A program made the translations under genes and the position numbers. A stretch of DNA of 64,000 nucleotides from NCBI RefSeq assembly GCF_017876295.1, contig NZ_JAGINT010000001.1:2852001-2916000 (forward strand). Reading direction: 5' to 3'. Below the pieces are notes generated by a model. It saw nothing but the letters and a program-made list of their open reading frames with translations, was not told the origin of the DNA and made no database searches. This document shows positions 9,612 through 18,006 of the stretch, one piece after another. The first letter of the stretch is position 1; every line of letters starts with the position of its first letter. This stretch comes from Kribbella aluminosa (GTDB lineage: Bacteria; Actinomycetota; Actinomycetes; Propionibacteriales; Kribbellaceae).

Positions 9612-10958
9612 ATGACAACCGCGAGGCTTCGCGCTATCAAATTGACGGCGTTCAAGTCGTTTCGGGACGAGGTCCTGCCTGTCGACGACGTGACCGTGTT
9701 GACCGGCCGTAACAGCAGCGGCAAGTCCAATGCCCTTGACGGCATCGAAGTCCTGTCCCGGCTCGCCGGTGGAGAGGAACTGGCTGACGCGCTGGATGGC
9801 CGACGCAGGGAAGGCGGTCCAGTGCGAGGCGGCTCGGCCGCCTGTGCGCCGCATGGCACAACCTCGTTCAAGCTAGGGTGCACGGTCGCCCTCGGGGTGG
9901 ACATTTACCGTATGGATGTCCACGTTCAGGTCAAGCCTGAGCTGCGAATCTTGGAAGAGACGCTCACTGGCCCAGCGCCGGCGCTTGAGTCTGGCGTGGT
10001 CGAGGAACGAGTCTTGCTCGCGACGCGCCCTGCAGAGACCGACGATGCTGTCTTGCATGGCGAGATCTTCAATGGAAAACGTGGCTCGAATCCAGTTCTT
10101 CTGTTCCGTGACAACCGTCTACTGACATCTCAGATACCGCTGAGAGTAATCGCTGAGAACCGTACGGACCGAGCTGTTATCAGAGGGGCTGAGGCCGTCA
10201 TGGCCGCTCTGCGTGGGGTCTTCCATCTCGACCCCATCCCACACCTAATGCGCGGGTTCATTCCGGAGCGCGACAGTGACCTCAGACGTACCGGCGAGAA
10301 CATATCGGCTGCCTTGCAGAAACTTCGCAGGTCGGACGGAACTACATTCGAACGGATAACTCAGCTCGTCCGTGAGGTCGCCGACGAAAGGATTCGCGAT
10401 CTGACGACTGTGAAGTCTGACCTAGGGGACGTAATGCTTGCGTTGCGTGAAGGTCAGCAAAAATCGGATATCAGTCCGGCGCGGGAGATGAGTGACGGGC
10501 TGCTGCGCTTCATTGCTATCGCGACGGCTTTGCTCACCTCCAATCGCGGGTTGGACATCGATGCGGCTGGGCTATCCTCACATCGGCGGCGCATAGATCC
10601 TGGCGTCCTGCTGGTGATCGAGGAGCTGGAGAACGGCCTCCACCCGTCTCAGGCGAGTCGGGTCCTTGGTTTGATTCAAGAAGCCAGTCGTGAACTCGAG
10701 ACTAAGGTCATGGTGACCACTCATAGCCCGGCCCTTTTGAATGCGATGACTGGGCGACTAAACCGCAGCGTGATTGTTTGCTATCGCGATCGAGAAGATG
10801 GTAAGAGTCATCTAACTAGACTCCCTGATCTTCCCGGTTATGCGCAGGCGATGGCGCTTGGTGATCTGGGTGATGTCATAGCTCGTGGCCATTTGGTGGC
10901 ACCCGAAGAGGCTAGTAGCGATTATTCTGAGTTCAATCGACTGTTGGGTATCGACTGA
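9612..10958 (+). CDS. AAA ATPase (AAA_15/AAA_21, RecF/SMC-like)
   Basis: A 448-residue ABC-class ATPase. Visible parts: N-terminal strand LRAIKLTAFKSF typical of RecF/OLD-like proteins, Walker A TGRNSSGKS (31-39), a signature-like segment EMSDGLLRFIAIATALL, Walker B VLLVIEELENGLHP and the switch His in VTTHSPALLNAM. There is no C-terminal TOPRIM domain, unlike OLD proteins. The ATG at 9612 has an AAGGTG site 7 nt upstream. A PIN nuclease gene begins 2 bp after the stop, so the pair is probably an ATPase sensor plus RNase effector, acting by abortive infection or as a toxin module (inference). Confidence 0.85.
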   Translation: MTTARLRAIKLTAFKSFRDEVLPVDDVTVLTGRNSSGKSNALDGIEVLSRLAGGEELADALDGRRREGGPVRGGSAACAPHGTTSFKLGCTVALGVDIYRMDVHVQVKPELRILEETLTGPAPALESGVVEERVLLATRPAETDDAVLHGEIFNGKRGSNPVLLFRDNRLLTSQIPLRVIAENRTDRAVIRGAEAVMAALRGVFHLDPIPHLMRGFIPERDSDLRRTGENISAALQKLRRSDGTTFERITQLVREVADERIRDLTTVKSDLGDVMLALREGQQKSDISPAREMSDGLLRFIAIATALLTSNRGLDIDAAGLSSHRRRIDPGVLLVIEELENGLHPSQASRVLGLIQEASRELETKVMVTTHSPALLNAMTGRLNRSVIVCYRDREDGKSHLTRLPDLPGYAQAMALGDLGDVIARGHLVAPEEASSDYSEFNRLLGID

Positions 10959-10960
10959 CT

Positions 10961-11425
10961 GTGGCGACTGTCTATTTCATCGATACCTCCGTCTTTTGTA
11001 ACATCCTACCCATTCCCGGCAGGGCCCAGGATCGTGACGAGGTGCTCGCCAAGCTTATAGAACTTCAGGAGGCGGCAAAGCTGATTCTCCCTGTTACGGC
11101 GGTAATTGAAACCGGGAATTTCATTGCACAGTTACCGAATGGTCGCGAGCGGCGGCAAACTGCCGAGAAATTTGTCGCTGTACTCAGGTTGATCATCCAG
11201 GGGCGGGCGCCGTGGGTTCTTCACGAATTTTCCTGGGGCCCGTCGATTCTGGAGAACCTTGTCGATGGGGCAGGGACTGGCCTCGATCTGGTTGAACAAG
11301 CCGTCATCAAAGTGGGTGCCGGCGACCTGACGATCTTGGCCGAGCGGAACGCTTACGCACGACGCACCGAGACTGCCACAGTCCTTGTTTGGTCGCTCGA
11401 CTCAGGACTGAACGCGTTCGCATAG
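10961..11425 (+). CDS. PIN-domain ribonuclease-like protein
   Basis: A 154-residue protein with the PIN pattern: Asp8 in YFIDTSV, Glu50 in TAVIETGN, Asp121 in GAGDLTILAE and Asp146 near the C-terminus could form the metal-binding acidic cluster. The gene starts with GTG two bases after the ATPase stop, without an independent ribosome site, so it relies on coupling. PIN proteins usually cleave RNA; here the usual small antitoxin partner is absent and an AAA ATPase takes its place. Likely effector of the two-gene module. Confidence 0.75.
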   Translation: MATVYFIDTSVFCNILPIPGRAQDRDEVLAKLIELQEAAKLILPVTAVIETGNFIAQLPNGRERRQTAEKFVAVLRLIIQGRAPWVLHEFSWGPSILENLVDGAGTGLDLVEQAVIKVGAGDLTILAERNAYARRTETATVLVWSLDSGLNAFA

Positions 11426-11476
11426 GCGAGCGTCCTCCTGTTGCTCGCCTTCGTTGACGCGAGCCGGATGGGTGGC

Positions 11477-11534
11477 CTGATCTGCGCGGGAGGTAGTGCA
11501 GGGCAAGCTCCGCACTATCTCCCACGCAGATCAG
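11477..11534. repeat. Long near-perfect inverted repeat (23-bp arms, 12-nt loop)
   Basis: The arm at 11477-11499 is the reverse complement of 11512-11534 except at two positions, one of which is a G-U pair on either strand. The loop spans 11500-11511. It lies 50 bp past the PIN gene. There is no T-tract, so it is not a standard intrinsic terminator. It may be a bidirectional terminator, a folded RNA, or the end structure of a mobile element. Confidence 0.7.
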
Positions 11535-11697
11535 CGGCTTGTCGGCAGGCCCTTGACGTACGGCGGCCCATCTACTCGCCCCAGGTGTGGCCGTCCGCGA
11601 CCTGACAGATTGGACCGCTGACGTTCGGAATTGGAACCCGGCGGTCACGCTTCGGCGACGTGATCCAGACGCCGTTGCTGGACTAGCTTGACTGGCG

Positions 11698-11799
11698 ATG
11701 TTCGAAGCTACGACCTGGAACGTGTTGGGGCGGGCAGGCCCCTTTGACGTGGTAGAGCGCCGGGCTGGACTGCTGGCCGGAGCTAAGATTCGCTCCTGA
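11698..11799 (+). pseudogene. Possible EEP-nuclease N-terminal fragment
   Basis: A 33-codon open frame begins MFEATTWNVLG, which resembles the opening strand (TWN motif) of endonuclease/exonuclease/phosphatase proteins, then stops. It follows directly after another short open frame ending at 11690. The surrounding 11535-12160 region holds no intact gene. This is a weak call: similarity rests on a few residues. Confidence 0.3.
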
Positions 11800-12160
11800 G
11801 GTCGGGCCTCTAGCACGCTCGGAGCGTTGCTTTTGGCAACGTCTTGCTCCGTCACAGCTCCGTGAGGCGATGACAAACGACGATCACGGCCGAGCAACGT
11901 TGTGAGACAAACATGCAGGTCAGGCCTGGGTTGGGTGCCTTTGGTGCGAACCCTCCGCGAGGCTGGAACAGATCTACACCATCTTCGGGAACGGGTGTTG
12001 CGGATTGCGTCGCAGTTCGCGATTGCGGCGCTGTCCGGAGAGGTGCTCCGACGATGGCTCGCGGTCGTTGTAGAAAAGTTGTTGTTGGCATCCGTTGAGT
12101 CGCTGTGGTCTGGGACAGACGTCCTGGGCCGTGGGATCCAGGACTGAACGGAGTGGTCAG

Positions 12161-12508
12161 GTGGACGAGATGGGTTCGAACGGCGGCGACGCGCGGCGGC
12201 GTTTGGTCGAGTTGGTGACTCGGGCTGAGGCGATTGTTGAGGGGATCGAGGCTGCGGCGCCGGATGGGCGGTGGGCGATGACGGCGTTCAGCCGGTATCG
12301 GTTGTGTGAGTTGCTGGAGGTCATGCCGTACGTCGGGTACGGCGGTGATCTCGATGCGGATCCGGTGGTGCTGCTGGATGAGTCGGCGGGATTGGTGGAT
12401 CAGATTGAGGTGTCGGTCGAGGACCTGAGTTGGCGGCTGGCGCTGGGGGATGCGTTGCGGACGGCGGCGGCGGACATTCGGGCGGTTCGTGATGCGCGCG
12501 ACGTATGA
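12161..12508 (+). CDS. Hypothetical mobile-element protein
   Basis: A 115-residue acidic, helical protein of no recognised family (from GTG 12161; ATG 12170 is an alternative). The stop overlaps the following gene by 17 bp, so the two are probably co-translated. It is the first gene of a plus-strand run that includes ArdC-like and excisionase genes, so it belongs to the integrated element. Confidence 0.6.
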   Translation: MDEMGSNGGDARRRLVELVTRAEAIVEGIEAAAPDGRWAMTAFSRYRLCELLEVMPYVGYGGDLDADPVVLLDESAGLVDQIEVSVEDLSWRLALGDALRTAAADIRAVRDARDV

Positions 12509-13817
12509 GGATCTGCTCCGTACGGCGAGACGGATCGCGGTGAGTGCGCAGCGGGGGATTTATCCGGACGAGTCTGAGGTGATGGGTGACTGGCAGGCGG
12601 TGCTGTCTGCGACGAAGCATCATCTGCACTGGCTGCGTGGACAGCTTCGGACCAAGCCGAGAGGAGAGCCCGCTCCAGCGGAACGTTCGGACAATGCGCT
12701 CGGCCGTCTTGCTCAGGCGATCGGTGCCGGTGCCGACGTGCTGGCCGTGCAGGACGCTGCGGCAGCCGCAGCTCTGGAGGTCTCTGACGATCTGATTGCG
12801 GCGAGGGCCGAAGTTGCGGCTATCGCCCTGATGGCTGCGAGGGTTGTTGTCCGCAACCCCAGGCCGCGGATTCCGGGGCGCTCGCATCTGCGTCGGGTGA
12901 TGCAGGAGCTGGCGCAGATTGCCGAGGCCGACGTACGACGCTGTGGGCTCGGCGGTCTGGCGGACCTAGCGGCAGGAGGGCCGGCTGCGCTGGATGATGG
13001 TCTGTCTATGGTTCCGGTTGCGGCTGCTCGTTGGGAGAGGGCGCATGCCTCGGTGCGTCCAGAGACCGTGCTGACACGGGATCTCCGGTCGACGACGGCG
13101 CAGCTCCGTACCGTTGGTGGCTCTCTGTGGCACGTTGCGAGTCAGCTGCTGTCGTCACCATCTGCTGGCCTTGATCCCGATCAGCGGTGTGGCCTGGGAG
13201 AGCTCAGGAGTGTGTTGCGTGACTTTGAGTCCAGTGCCGGCGGCGTCGAACGGGCGTGGCGTCGACGCCTCTCGGATCTGAGTGGGCTGAGTGAGTCGCC
13301 GGGCGAGGCGGCGTATCTCGATCTGATGCGAGCGGTCGATGGGGTTCTTCGAGATGATCGTGGGCTTCGCGCTCCGCATGGTCTGGTTCCGGATCGGCGA
13401 GCCGCCGTGCGATTGATCGATGCCGTCGATGAGGTGTTGTGGTCCGCCGAGCAGGTCTGCAGGCATCAACTGGATACCGTGCGCTGGCTCATTGGCGCGG
13501 GTCGCCTGTTCGTACCGCGGCACGAGGCGGTGCATGCGGATATCTACTACCTGCGCCGCCCGACTGGTGGTTCGCGTCCGCTGCAGGCGAAGTGGGTGCT
13601 TACTCACAACGCGGGCTGTTTCGATGAGCTGGCTGCGGACCTGGATGAGTCAGCGGATCGTCTGAAGGCTGCATCGAGGGTGGCGCGTGGTCTTGCTGGG
13701 ACGTCGGCGTTGTCTCGTCGTACCGCGGAGACGGTAGCGCGAATTCCTCAGCGGTGCGTCGGTGACAGCTACCGGATTGAGGATCCAGGACAGGAGTTTG
13801 CCGACCTGGTCCGTTGA
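12492..13817 (+). CDS. Hypothetical 441-residue mobile-element protein
   Basis: Large helical protein with no catalytic motif that I recognise; rich in Arg, Ala and Asp with many heptad-like stretches, suggesting a helical-bundle or coiled-coil scaffold. The ATG at 12492 is favoured over the longer 12450 frame because it gives a short overlap with the gene before. It sits directly upstream of the ArdC-like gene (30 bp gap). Function unknown; transfer or DNA-handling accessory is a guess from context. Confidence 0.65.
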   Translation: MRATYEDLLRTARRIAVSAQRGIYPDESEVMGDWQAVLSATKHHLHWLRGQLRTKPRGEPAPAERSDNALGRLAQAIGAGADVLAVQDAAAAAALEVSDDLIAARAEVAAIALMAARVVVRNPRPRIPGRSHLRRVMQELAQIAEADVRRCGLGGLADLAAGGPAALDDGLSMVPVAAARWERAHASVRPETVLTRDLRSTTAQLRTVGGSLWHVASQLLSSPSAGLDPDQRCGLGELRSVLRDFESSAGGVERAWRRRLSDLSGLSESPGEAAYLDLMRAVDGVLRDDRGLRAPHGLVPDRRAAVRLIDAVDEVLWSAEQVCRHQLDTVRWLIGAGRLFVPRHEAVHADIYYLRRPTGGSRPLQAKWVLTHNAGCFDELAADLDESADRLKAASRVARGLAGTSALSRRTAETVARIPQRCVGDSYRIEDPGQEFADLVR

Positions 13818-13847
13818 GCTGCACAACCGATCCACCAGGAGGTTGCT

Positions 13848-14801
13848 GTGGGCAAGGGACGGGTACAGGCGGAGGATCTCCATCGCGCACTCGATGCGGA
13901 GATCAGCAAGCTGCAGACCGGATCTGACTGGTCAAGGTTGCTGGATGTGGCGGCGCTGTTCCCGACGTACGGCTTCGGGAACAGCGCCCTGATCAATCTT
14001 CAGATGCCGCAGGCCAGTTTGGTTGCGCCTGCGGACATGTGGGCGAAGCGCGGTCGGCGCGTGCGTACGGGGGAGGCGATCAGAATCCTGCAACCGCTGC
14101 GCTCGCAGACTATCGCCGATGCCCTCGGGGATGCCGGCCGGAGGTACGGCGCTGATGGCCTGGTTGAGCGGCAGGTGATCGGGTTCCGCGTGAGCTCCGT
14201 GTACGACGTCACGGCGACTGATGGCGCGCCGATCTATCTGCCGCCCACGCCGTCGCCCGCCGACGCCACGGTGGCAAGGGCGCTGTGGGACGGGCTGGCG
14301 AGAGAGGCGGCGTCGGATGGCTTCGCGCTCGATGTGCGGCCGACCGGCGATGGGTCGGAAGGTTTCACCGATCATTTGGCCAAGCGGATCGTGGTCGCGG
14401 ATCATCTCGACGACTTCCGCGCGGTCTCCCGATTGATGCACGAGGTCGCCCACGCTCGGATGCACTCACCGGAAGGGCTTGTCGAGGTCGGCGGGGTGAT
14501 GTGTCGCGGAGTACGAGAGGTGGAGGCTGAGTCGGTGGCGTACGTCGTGCTCGGGCACCACGGCGTCAGCATCAAGGCGGAATCCTTCGACCACATCGCC
14601 CAGTGGGCGAAGGCGGTAGATCCGGATGAGCCGGCGAATGTGATCAAGGCGAGCGGTGCCCGGGTCATCAACACGGCCCGGCAGTTGATCGAGTCGACGG
14701 ACAAGCACCTGAAAGTTGAGCGGACGCCGCGAGGTCCTGTTCTGGCTCGTCCGCTCGACTCTGCCTTCCTGGCTCGTGACGTCGACGGCCCGACGCGCTG
14801 A
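13848..14801 (+). CDS. ArdC-like protein: ssDNA-binding N-domain plus HExxH metallopeptidase domain
   Basis: The 317-residue protein has an ArdC-N-like region (about 5-130: FGNSALINLQMP, then a charged GRRVRTGE segment) and a zinc-peptidase motif MHEVAHARMH (His198, Glu199, His202) with Glu228 as probable third ligand, as in ImmA/IrrE proteins. A perfect AGGAGG lies 5 nt before the GTG start. ArdC-type proteins protect incoming DNA from restriction; the peptidase domain could instead cleave a repressor. A paralogue lies at 21273-22178 in the same element. Confidence 0.8.
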   Translation: MGKGRVQAEDLHRALDAEISKLQTGSDWSRLLDVAALFPTYGFGNSALINLQMPQASLVAPADMWAKRGRRVRTGEAIRILQPLRSQTIADALGDAGRRYGADGLVERQVIGFRVSSVYDVTATDGAPIYLPPTPSPADATVARALWDGLAREAASDGFALDVRPTGDGSEGFTDHLAKRIVVADHLDDFRAVSRLMHEVAHARMHSPEGLVEVGGVMCRGVREVEAESVAYVVLGHHGVSIKAESFDHIAQWAKAVDPDEPANVIKASGARVINTARQLIESTDKHLKVERTPRGPVLARPLDSAFLARDVDGPTR

Positions 14802-14813
14802 GGTGAGGCGAGC

Positions 14814-15151
14814 ATGGGAGCCAGTGAGCGCGTCGCCGCACTGCGGCGCGCGTGAGCGACAGGCGAGGATCGAGGCCGCGACGAATCGAACCATCAAAGG
14901 CTCAAACGTCACTCGACCGCGCCGTCGAGGCAATGGCGCTCGCGATCGAGCGGTACGACGAACGGGTCGCCGACGCGGAGATGACGTACGAGGCGGTGAT
15001 CGCCGAACTCGCACGCATCTGCCGGTCCGCCGAGGCGGCGGCGGAGATCTTCAGCTGTTCGCTCGGTGAGGTTCGTCGTGTCGTGAAGGCTGAGCGGGAA
15101 CGGCGTACGTCGGCTCAGATATTTCCGGGAGGCGCAGATTTCGACGATTGA
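14814..15151 (+). CDS. Small coiled-coil/HTH-like element protein, probably with N-terminal frameshifts
   Basis: The main frame from GTG 14852 gives 99 residues, with a helical middle (LDRAVEAMALAIERYDERV) and a C-terminal helix pair ending in VRRVVKAERERR. An ATG at 14814 with a GAGGTGAGG site upstream begins MGASERVAALRRA, then stops at 14855. Reading frame +1 supplies ARERQARIEAATNRTIK, after which the main frame continues. Three frames joined would make one smooth helical protein, suggesting two +1 shifts; alternatively translation simply restarts at the overlapping GTG. Confidence 0.55.
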
Positions 15152-15347
15152 CTCTGATCCGCTTTGGGACATCGACCGGGTTGCGGCGTACCTGAATGTC
15201 CTCAAGCGCACGCTCTATCGGTGGCGAACGCTCGGGTACGGGCCACGGGGCAAGAAGGTCGGCCGGCACCTTCGGTACCGCGCGAGCGACGTCATCGCCT
15301 GGTTCGCTGAGCTGAGCGACGAGATACTCGACGAGAGGTGGGATTAA
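15138..15347 (+). CDS. xis: Excisionase/MerR-like HTH protein (Xis)
   Basis: A 69-residue protein with a clear excisionase-type winged HTH: DIDRVAAYLNVLKRTLYRW followed by a basic loop and RYRASDVIAWFAEL. It has no ATG, GTG or TTG in frame; the only good initiation signal is GGGAGG five bases before an ATT at 15138, so a rare ATT start or translational coupling to the upstream gene (overlap 14 bp) is needed. It pairs with the integrase at 22198-23178 to control excision of the element. Confidence 0.75.
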   Translation: MSTIDSDPLWDIDRVAAYLNVLKRTLYRWRTLGYGPRGKKVGRHLRYRASDVIAWFAELSDEILDERWD

Positions 15348-15788
15348 ATGTCGGCTCCCAACCAGAGGGCTGAGCGAGTCCAGGATGAGTACTCGCCGCA
15401 GTGGGTCGGCCGCCGGATTGCGCGCTTGGACGCGAGTCTGAGAAAGGTCGATCGCCAACTTGAGCAACATTTCCTCACACTGGGCGAGACCTCGGTGGTC
15501 GAGGACGTGTGGGCGATCCAGATGCTGACTCGGCGACTCGATATCGAGGAGCAGTTGCGCTACTGGCATGACGTCCGCGAAGGCGAGGTCGGCGGCCCGC
15601 TGGCGCACACCCCGGAGACGATCCGTGGGGGCGACTACGTCCGCGTATCAGGGCACTGGCGAAAGGTTGCCAGGGTCAATCAGAAGTCGGTCACTGTCGA
15701 GACGGAGGACTGCGGGACAGGTCGTGCGCCGTACGGTGACATCACCGGTCATCGGCCTGCTGACGGCCCGGACGAGCCGCTGCTGTAA
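15348..15788 (+). CDS. Hypothetical mobile-element protein
   Basis: A 146-residue protein, starting directly at the base after the xis stop. The N-terminal half is helical and charged (about 10-75); the C-terminal half contains IRGGDYVRVSGHWRKVARV, which reads like a small beta-barrel/SH3-like segment (KOW-like strand pattern). No known family named. The 3' end overlaps a convergent gene by 40 bp. Confidence 0.65.
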   Translation: MSAPNQRAERVQDEYSPQWVGRRIARLDASLRKVDRQLEQHFLTLGETSVVEDVWAIQMLTRRLDIEEQLRYWHDVREGEVGGPLAHTPETIRGGDYVRVSGHWRKVARVNQKSVTVETEDCGTGRAPYGDITGHRPADGPDEPLL

Positions 15789-16048
15789 TCGGCGATCGCA
15801 TCTGGCTCGTTCGTCACGCGCAAGGTGGTGAAGCTGCGGCGGATCGCGTCCTCGAGCTTCGCAGCGGACGCAGGTACGCCGACGTATTCGACGATCAGGT
15901 ACTCGCCGAGCCAGGCGCAGACCCGATGCAAGGGTTCGCCTGCTTCACTCATTGGATTGGGCCTGGACGGTCCCGTCGCGGACGGGCTCCAGCCGAGGTC
16001 AGATGGCGGGTGGACCCTGTCGCCGTGATTCAGGTCGCTCCACTGCAC
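15749..16048 (-). CDS. Small hypothetical protein
   Basis: A 99-residue open frame from GTG 16048, chosen because TCCTCC on the plus strand (GGAGGA on the coding strand) sits 5 nt upstream. The middle (LHRVCAWLGEYLIVEYVG) looks like a folded core; no family recognised. It overlaps the convergent gene at its 3' end, which lowers confidence. The next gene on this strand is another short protein, so they may be an operon of regulators or immunity factors. Confidence 0.45.
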   Translation of the reverse strand: MQWSDLNHGDRVHPPSDLGWSPSATGPSRPNPMSEAGEPLHRVCAWLGEYLIVEYVGVPASAAKLEDAIRRSFTTLRVTNEPDAIADYSSGSSGPSAGR

Positions 16049-16181
16049 TGGGTTCCTCCGGATTGTTAGGCCCTGCCACCGACAGGGGAGGCGGTGGCAG
16101 GGCCAGCCCTCGCCGGGGGCGGCGAGGGTTGGAAGGGCGCGACCGACGCGGAGGTGAGGCTCACACGCCGGCCTCACCGGT

Positions 16182-16466
16182 CTAGATCGGGACGTCGGCC
16201 GTACTGGCGAGTTCTGCGTCCTCGTCAGCGTCGAACGGATCCGGGTCCAGCCAGCGGATGTCTGACGCCCCGAGGTGGCCGTGTACCTCGAGTAGCTCGG
16301 CGATTCCGGGCCAGAACGTCATGCACGGATTGGGCCCGAGCCATTTCATGGCTATCCACTGGTGGCCGTCCTCGTTCGGCGGGAACTCCACGAGTAGTGC
16401 GACGACGCCCGTCCCGCTGACTCCCGATGGATCGCGGTACCGATACAGCTCGCCACGGCGCATCAC
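16182..16466 (-). CDS. Small hypothetical protein
   Basis: A 94-residue acidic protein with many Trp and Pro. It begins MMRRGELYRYRDPSG, a pattern of small beta-rich proteins; the C-terminus is very acidic. AAGGAG lies 6 nt before the GTG at 16466 (ATG 16463 is also possible). Function unknown. It is transcribed away from the XRE-DUF5919 gene, and the 10-bp repeats at 16564-16618 lie between the two. Confidence 0.6.
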   Translation of the reverse strand: MMRRGELYRYRDPSGVSGTGVVALLVEFPPNEDGHQWIAMKWLGPNPCMTFWPGIAELLEVHGHLGASDIRWLDPDPFDADEDAELASTADVPI

Positions 16467-16563
16467 TTCCGTCTCCTTGGTCTACTCGGGTGACGGCCCG
16501 ACGACGGCGCCGAGCGTGCCTCAAGACTCGCCGGTGGGACACGAACAGCAGAACCCCCGTTCC

Positions 16564-16618
16564 GGACTTTTACGGACATTTCGTGCTACGGTCCGAGAAG
16601 ACATTTACAGACATCTAC
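16564..16618. promoter_or_regulatory. Four 10-bp operator-like repeats upstream of XRE-DUF5919 gene
   Basis: Two tandem pairs of 10-bp units: GGACTTTTAC and GGACATTTCG at 16564-16583, then AGACATTTAC and AGACATCTAC at 16599-16618, with a 15-bp spacer. The spacing of one helical turn suits cooperative binding of a repressor on one DNA face. The same GACATYT word recurs before the paralogous regulator at 18483-19226, so autoregulation is likely. Confidence 0.7.
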
Positions 16619-16643
16619 CCATGGGTAAGGGTGGGCGATCCCA

Positions 16644-17375
16644 GTGAACGACGCGCTCCGGCGGGCGATGTACGACGCGAACCTGACGGACCAGGACGTG
16701 TCGGTGAAGCTGACCGTCGACCCCAAGACCGTGCGGAGGTGGATGCGCGGTCAGATTCCACATCGCCAAACTCGCGAAGCCCTGACCCGCCTCCTTGGCG
16801 TTGAGGAGGACGCGATCTGGCCTGAGCTCCGAGCGCTGGGGCCGGGCAACGGCCGGCCGGCCGAGATCGCGGGCGTCTACCCGCGACGCGGTTCGATCAG
16901 CTCGCAGAATTGGCTGACCTTCTTCGAGTCGGCTCAGTCGGAGATCGGGATCCTGGCCTACAGCGCCCTGTTCCTCGCGGAGGACGCCCGCATCGTGCGG
17001 CTCCTGCGCGAGAAGAGCGACAGGGTTCGCATCAGGATCGCGCTCGGCTCGCCGGACGGTACCAACGTCGTCGAGCGAGCCGCCGAAGAGGAGATCGGCG
17101 AGGCGATGGCGGCGAAGATCCGCAACTCACTAGCCCTGCTCAGGCCGCTTCTGGAACAGGACGGCGTCGAGCTCAGGTTGCACGACACGGTGCTCTACAA
17201 CTCGATGTACCGCGCGGACGACCAACTCTTGGTGAATCAGCACGCGTACGGCATCCCAGCGGCGCAGTCGCCGGTCTATCACTACCGCCACTCGGAGGCG
17301 AGCGAGATGTTCGACTCGTACGTCGCGAGTTTCGAAGCGGTCTGGTCTCGCGGCCAGGTGAGATCAACCACCTGA
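16644..17375 (+). CDS. XRE-type regulator with DUF5919 sensor domain
   Basis: The 243-residue protein has an N-terminal helix-turn-helix (residues 1-50; DQDVSVKLTVDPKTVRRWMRG) and a C-terminal DUF5919-type domain with a phospholipase-D-like look (IRIALGSPDG, RLHDTVLYNSMYRADDQLLVN). The GTG start lies 25 bp after the 10-bp repeats. It is about 40% alike by eye to the minus-strand paralogue at 18483-19226. Regulators of this type are common near actinomycete integrative elements. It is followed closely (42 bp) by an HD hydrolase gene, which it may control. Confidence 0.8.
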   Translation: MNDALRRAMYDANLTDQDVSVKLTVDPKTVRRWMRGQIPHRQTREALTRLLGVEEDAIWPELRALGPGNGRPAEIAGVYPRRGSISSQNWLTFFESAQSEIGILAYSALFLAEDARIVRLLREKSDRVRIRIALGSPDGTNVVERAAEEEIGEAMAAKIRNSLALLRPLLEQDGVELRLHDTVLYNSMYRADDQLLVNQHAYGIPAAQSPVYHYRHSEASEMFDSYVASFEAVWSRGQVRSTT

Positions 17376-17417
17376 CGGGGTGTTGCGACCGCCTGCTGCC
17401 GTCGTACTGTCGGGAAG

Positions 17418-17960
17418 ATGACGACTGCGGACGAAGCAAGATCGCTGGCTCGTCGCCTGCTGGCGGACGAGCTGCCGCGGCGCTGGGCGCACACCCAAGG
17501 TGTCGCCGCCCGCGCACGGAGCCTCGCAGGGATCCTCGGCGACGAGTCTGAACTCATCGAGGTCGCCGCGTTCCTGCATGACATCGGCTACTCGTCCGAG
17601 GTCAGCTTCACCGGCTTCCATCCGCTCGACGGAGCGCGCTTCCTGAGGGACGAACTCGCTGCCGAGGAGATGCTGTGCCGGCTGGTTGCGCATCACTCCG
17701 GCGCGCTGGTCGAGGCCGAGGAACGCGGGATCCGTGAACTTTCGGTCGAGTTTGCCCTGCCGGATCCAGGACTACTCGACGCATTGACGTACTGCGACCT
17801 GACTGCCGCCGTGGATGGCCACCACGTCGACGTTGAGGAGCGGTTGCATGAGATCCTCATCCGTTATCCGCGCGAGCATGTCGTTCACCGAGCGGTTGTA
17901 CGGTCGGGGCCGTCATTGCGGCGTGCGGCGACGAACGTACAGCAACGCCTGAGTGCCTGA
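17418..17960 (+). CDS. HD-domain phosphohydrolase
   Basis: A 180-residue HD superfamily protein. The metal ligands are visible: His25 (RWAHT), His54-Asp55 (FLHDIGYS), a His pair in LVAHHSGAL and an Asp in LTYCDLTAAVDG. Such single-domain HD proteins hydrolyse nucleotides or phosphate esters. The gene follows an XRE-DUF5919 regulator, while the paralogous regulator nearby is followed by a Nudix hydrolase; this repeated pairing suggests nucleotide pool or signal control by the element. Confidence 0.82.
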   Translation: MTTADEARSLARRLLADELPRRWAHTQGVAARARSLAGILGDESELIEVAAFLHDIGYSSEVSFTGFHPLDGARFLRDELAAEEMLCRLVAHHSGALVEAEERGIRELSVEFALPDPGLLDALTYCDLTAAVDGHHVDVEERLHEILIRYPREHVVHRAVVRSGPSLRRAATNVQQRLSA

Positions 17961-18006
17961 TCGCCCGATGTGACAGCCGGCGGGGTCGCGACATCGAGCC
18001 CTGAGC

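Noticed and set aside
15749..16177. Longer version of the small minus-strand gene up to 16177
   Set aside because: The extra N-terminus has no ribosome site and is low in coding character; GTG 16048 has a good one.
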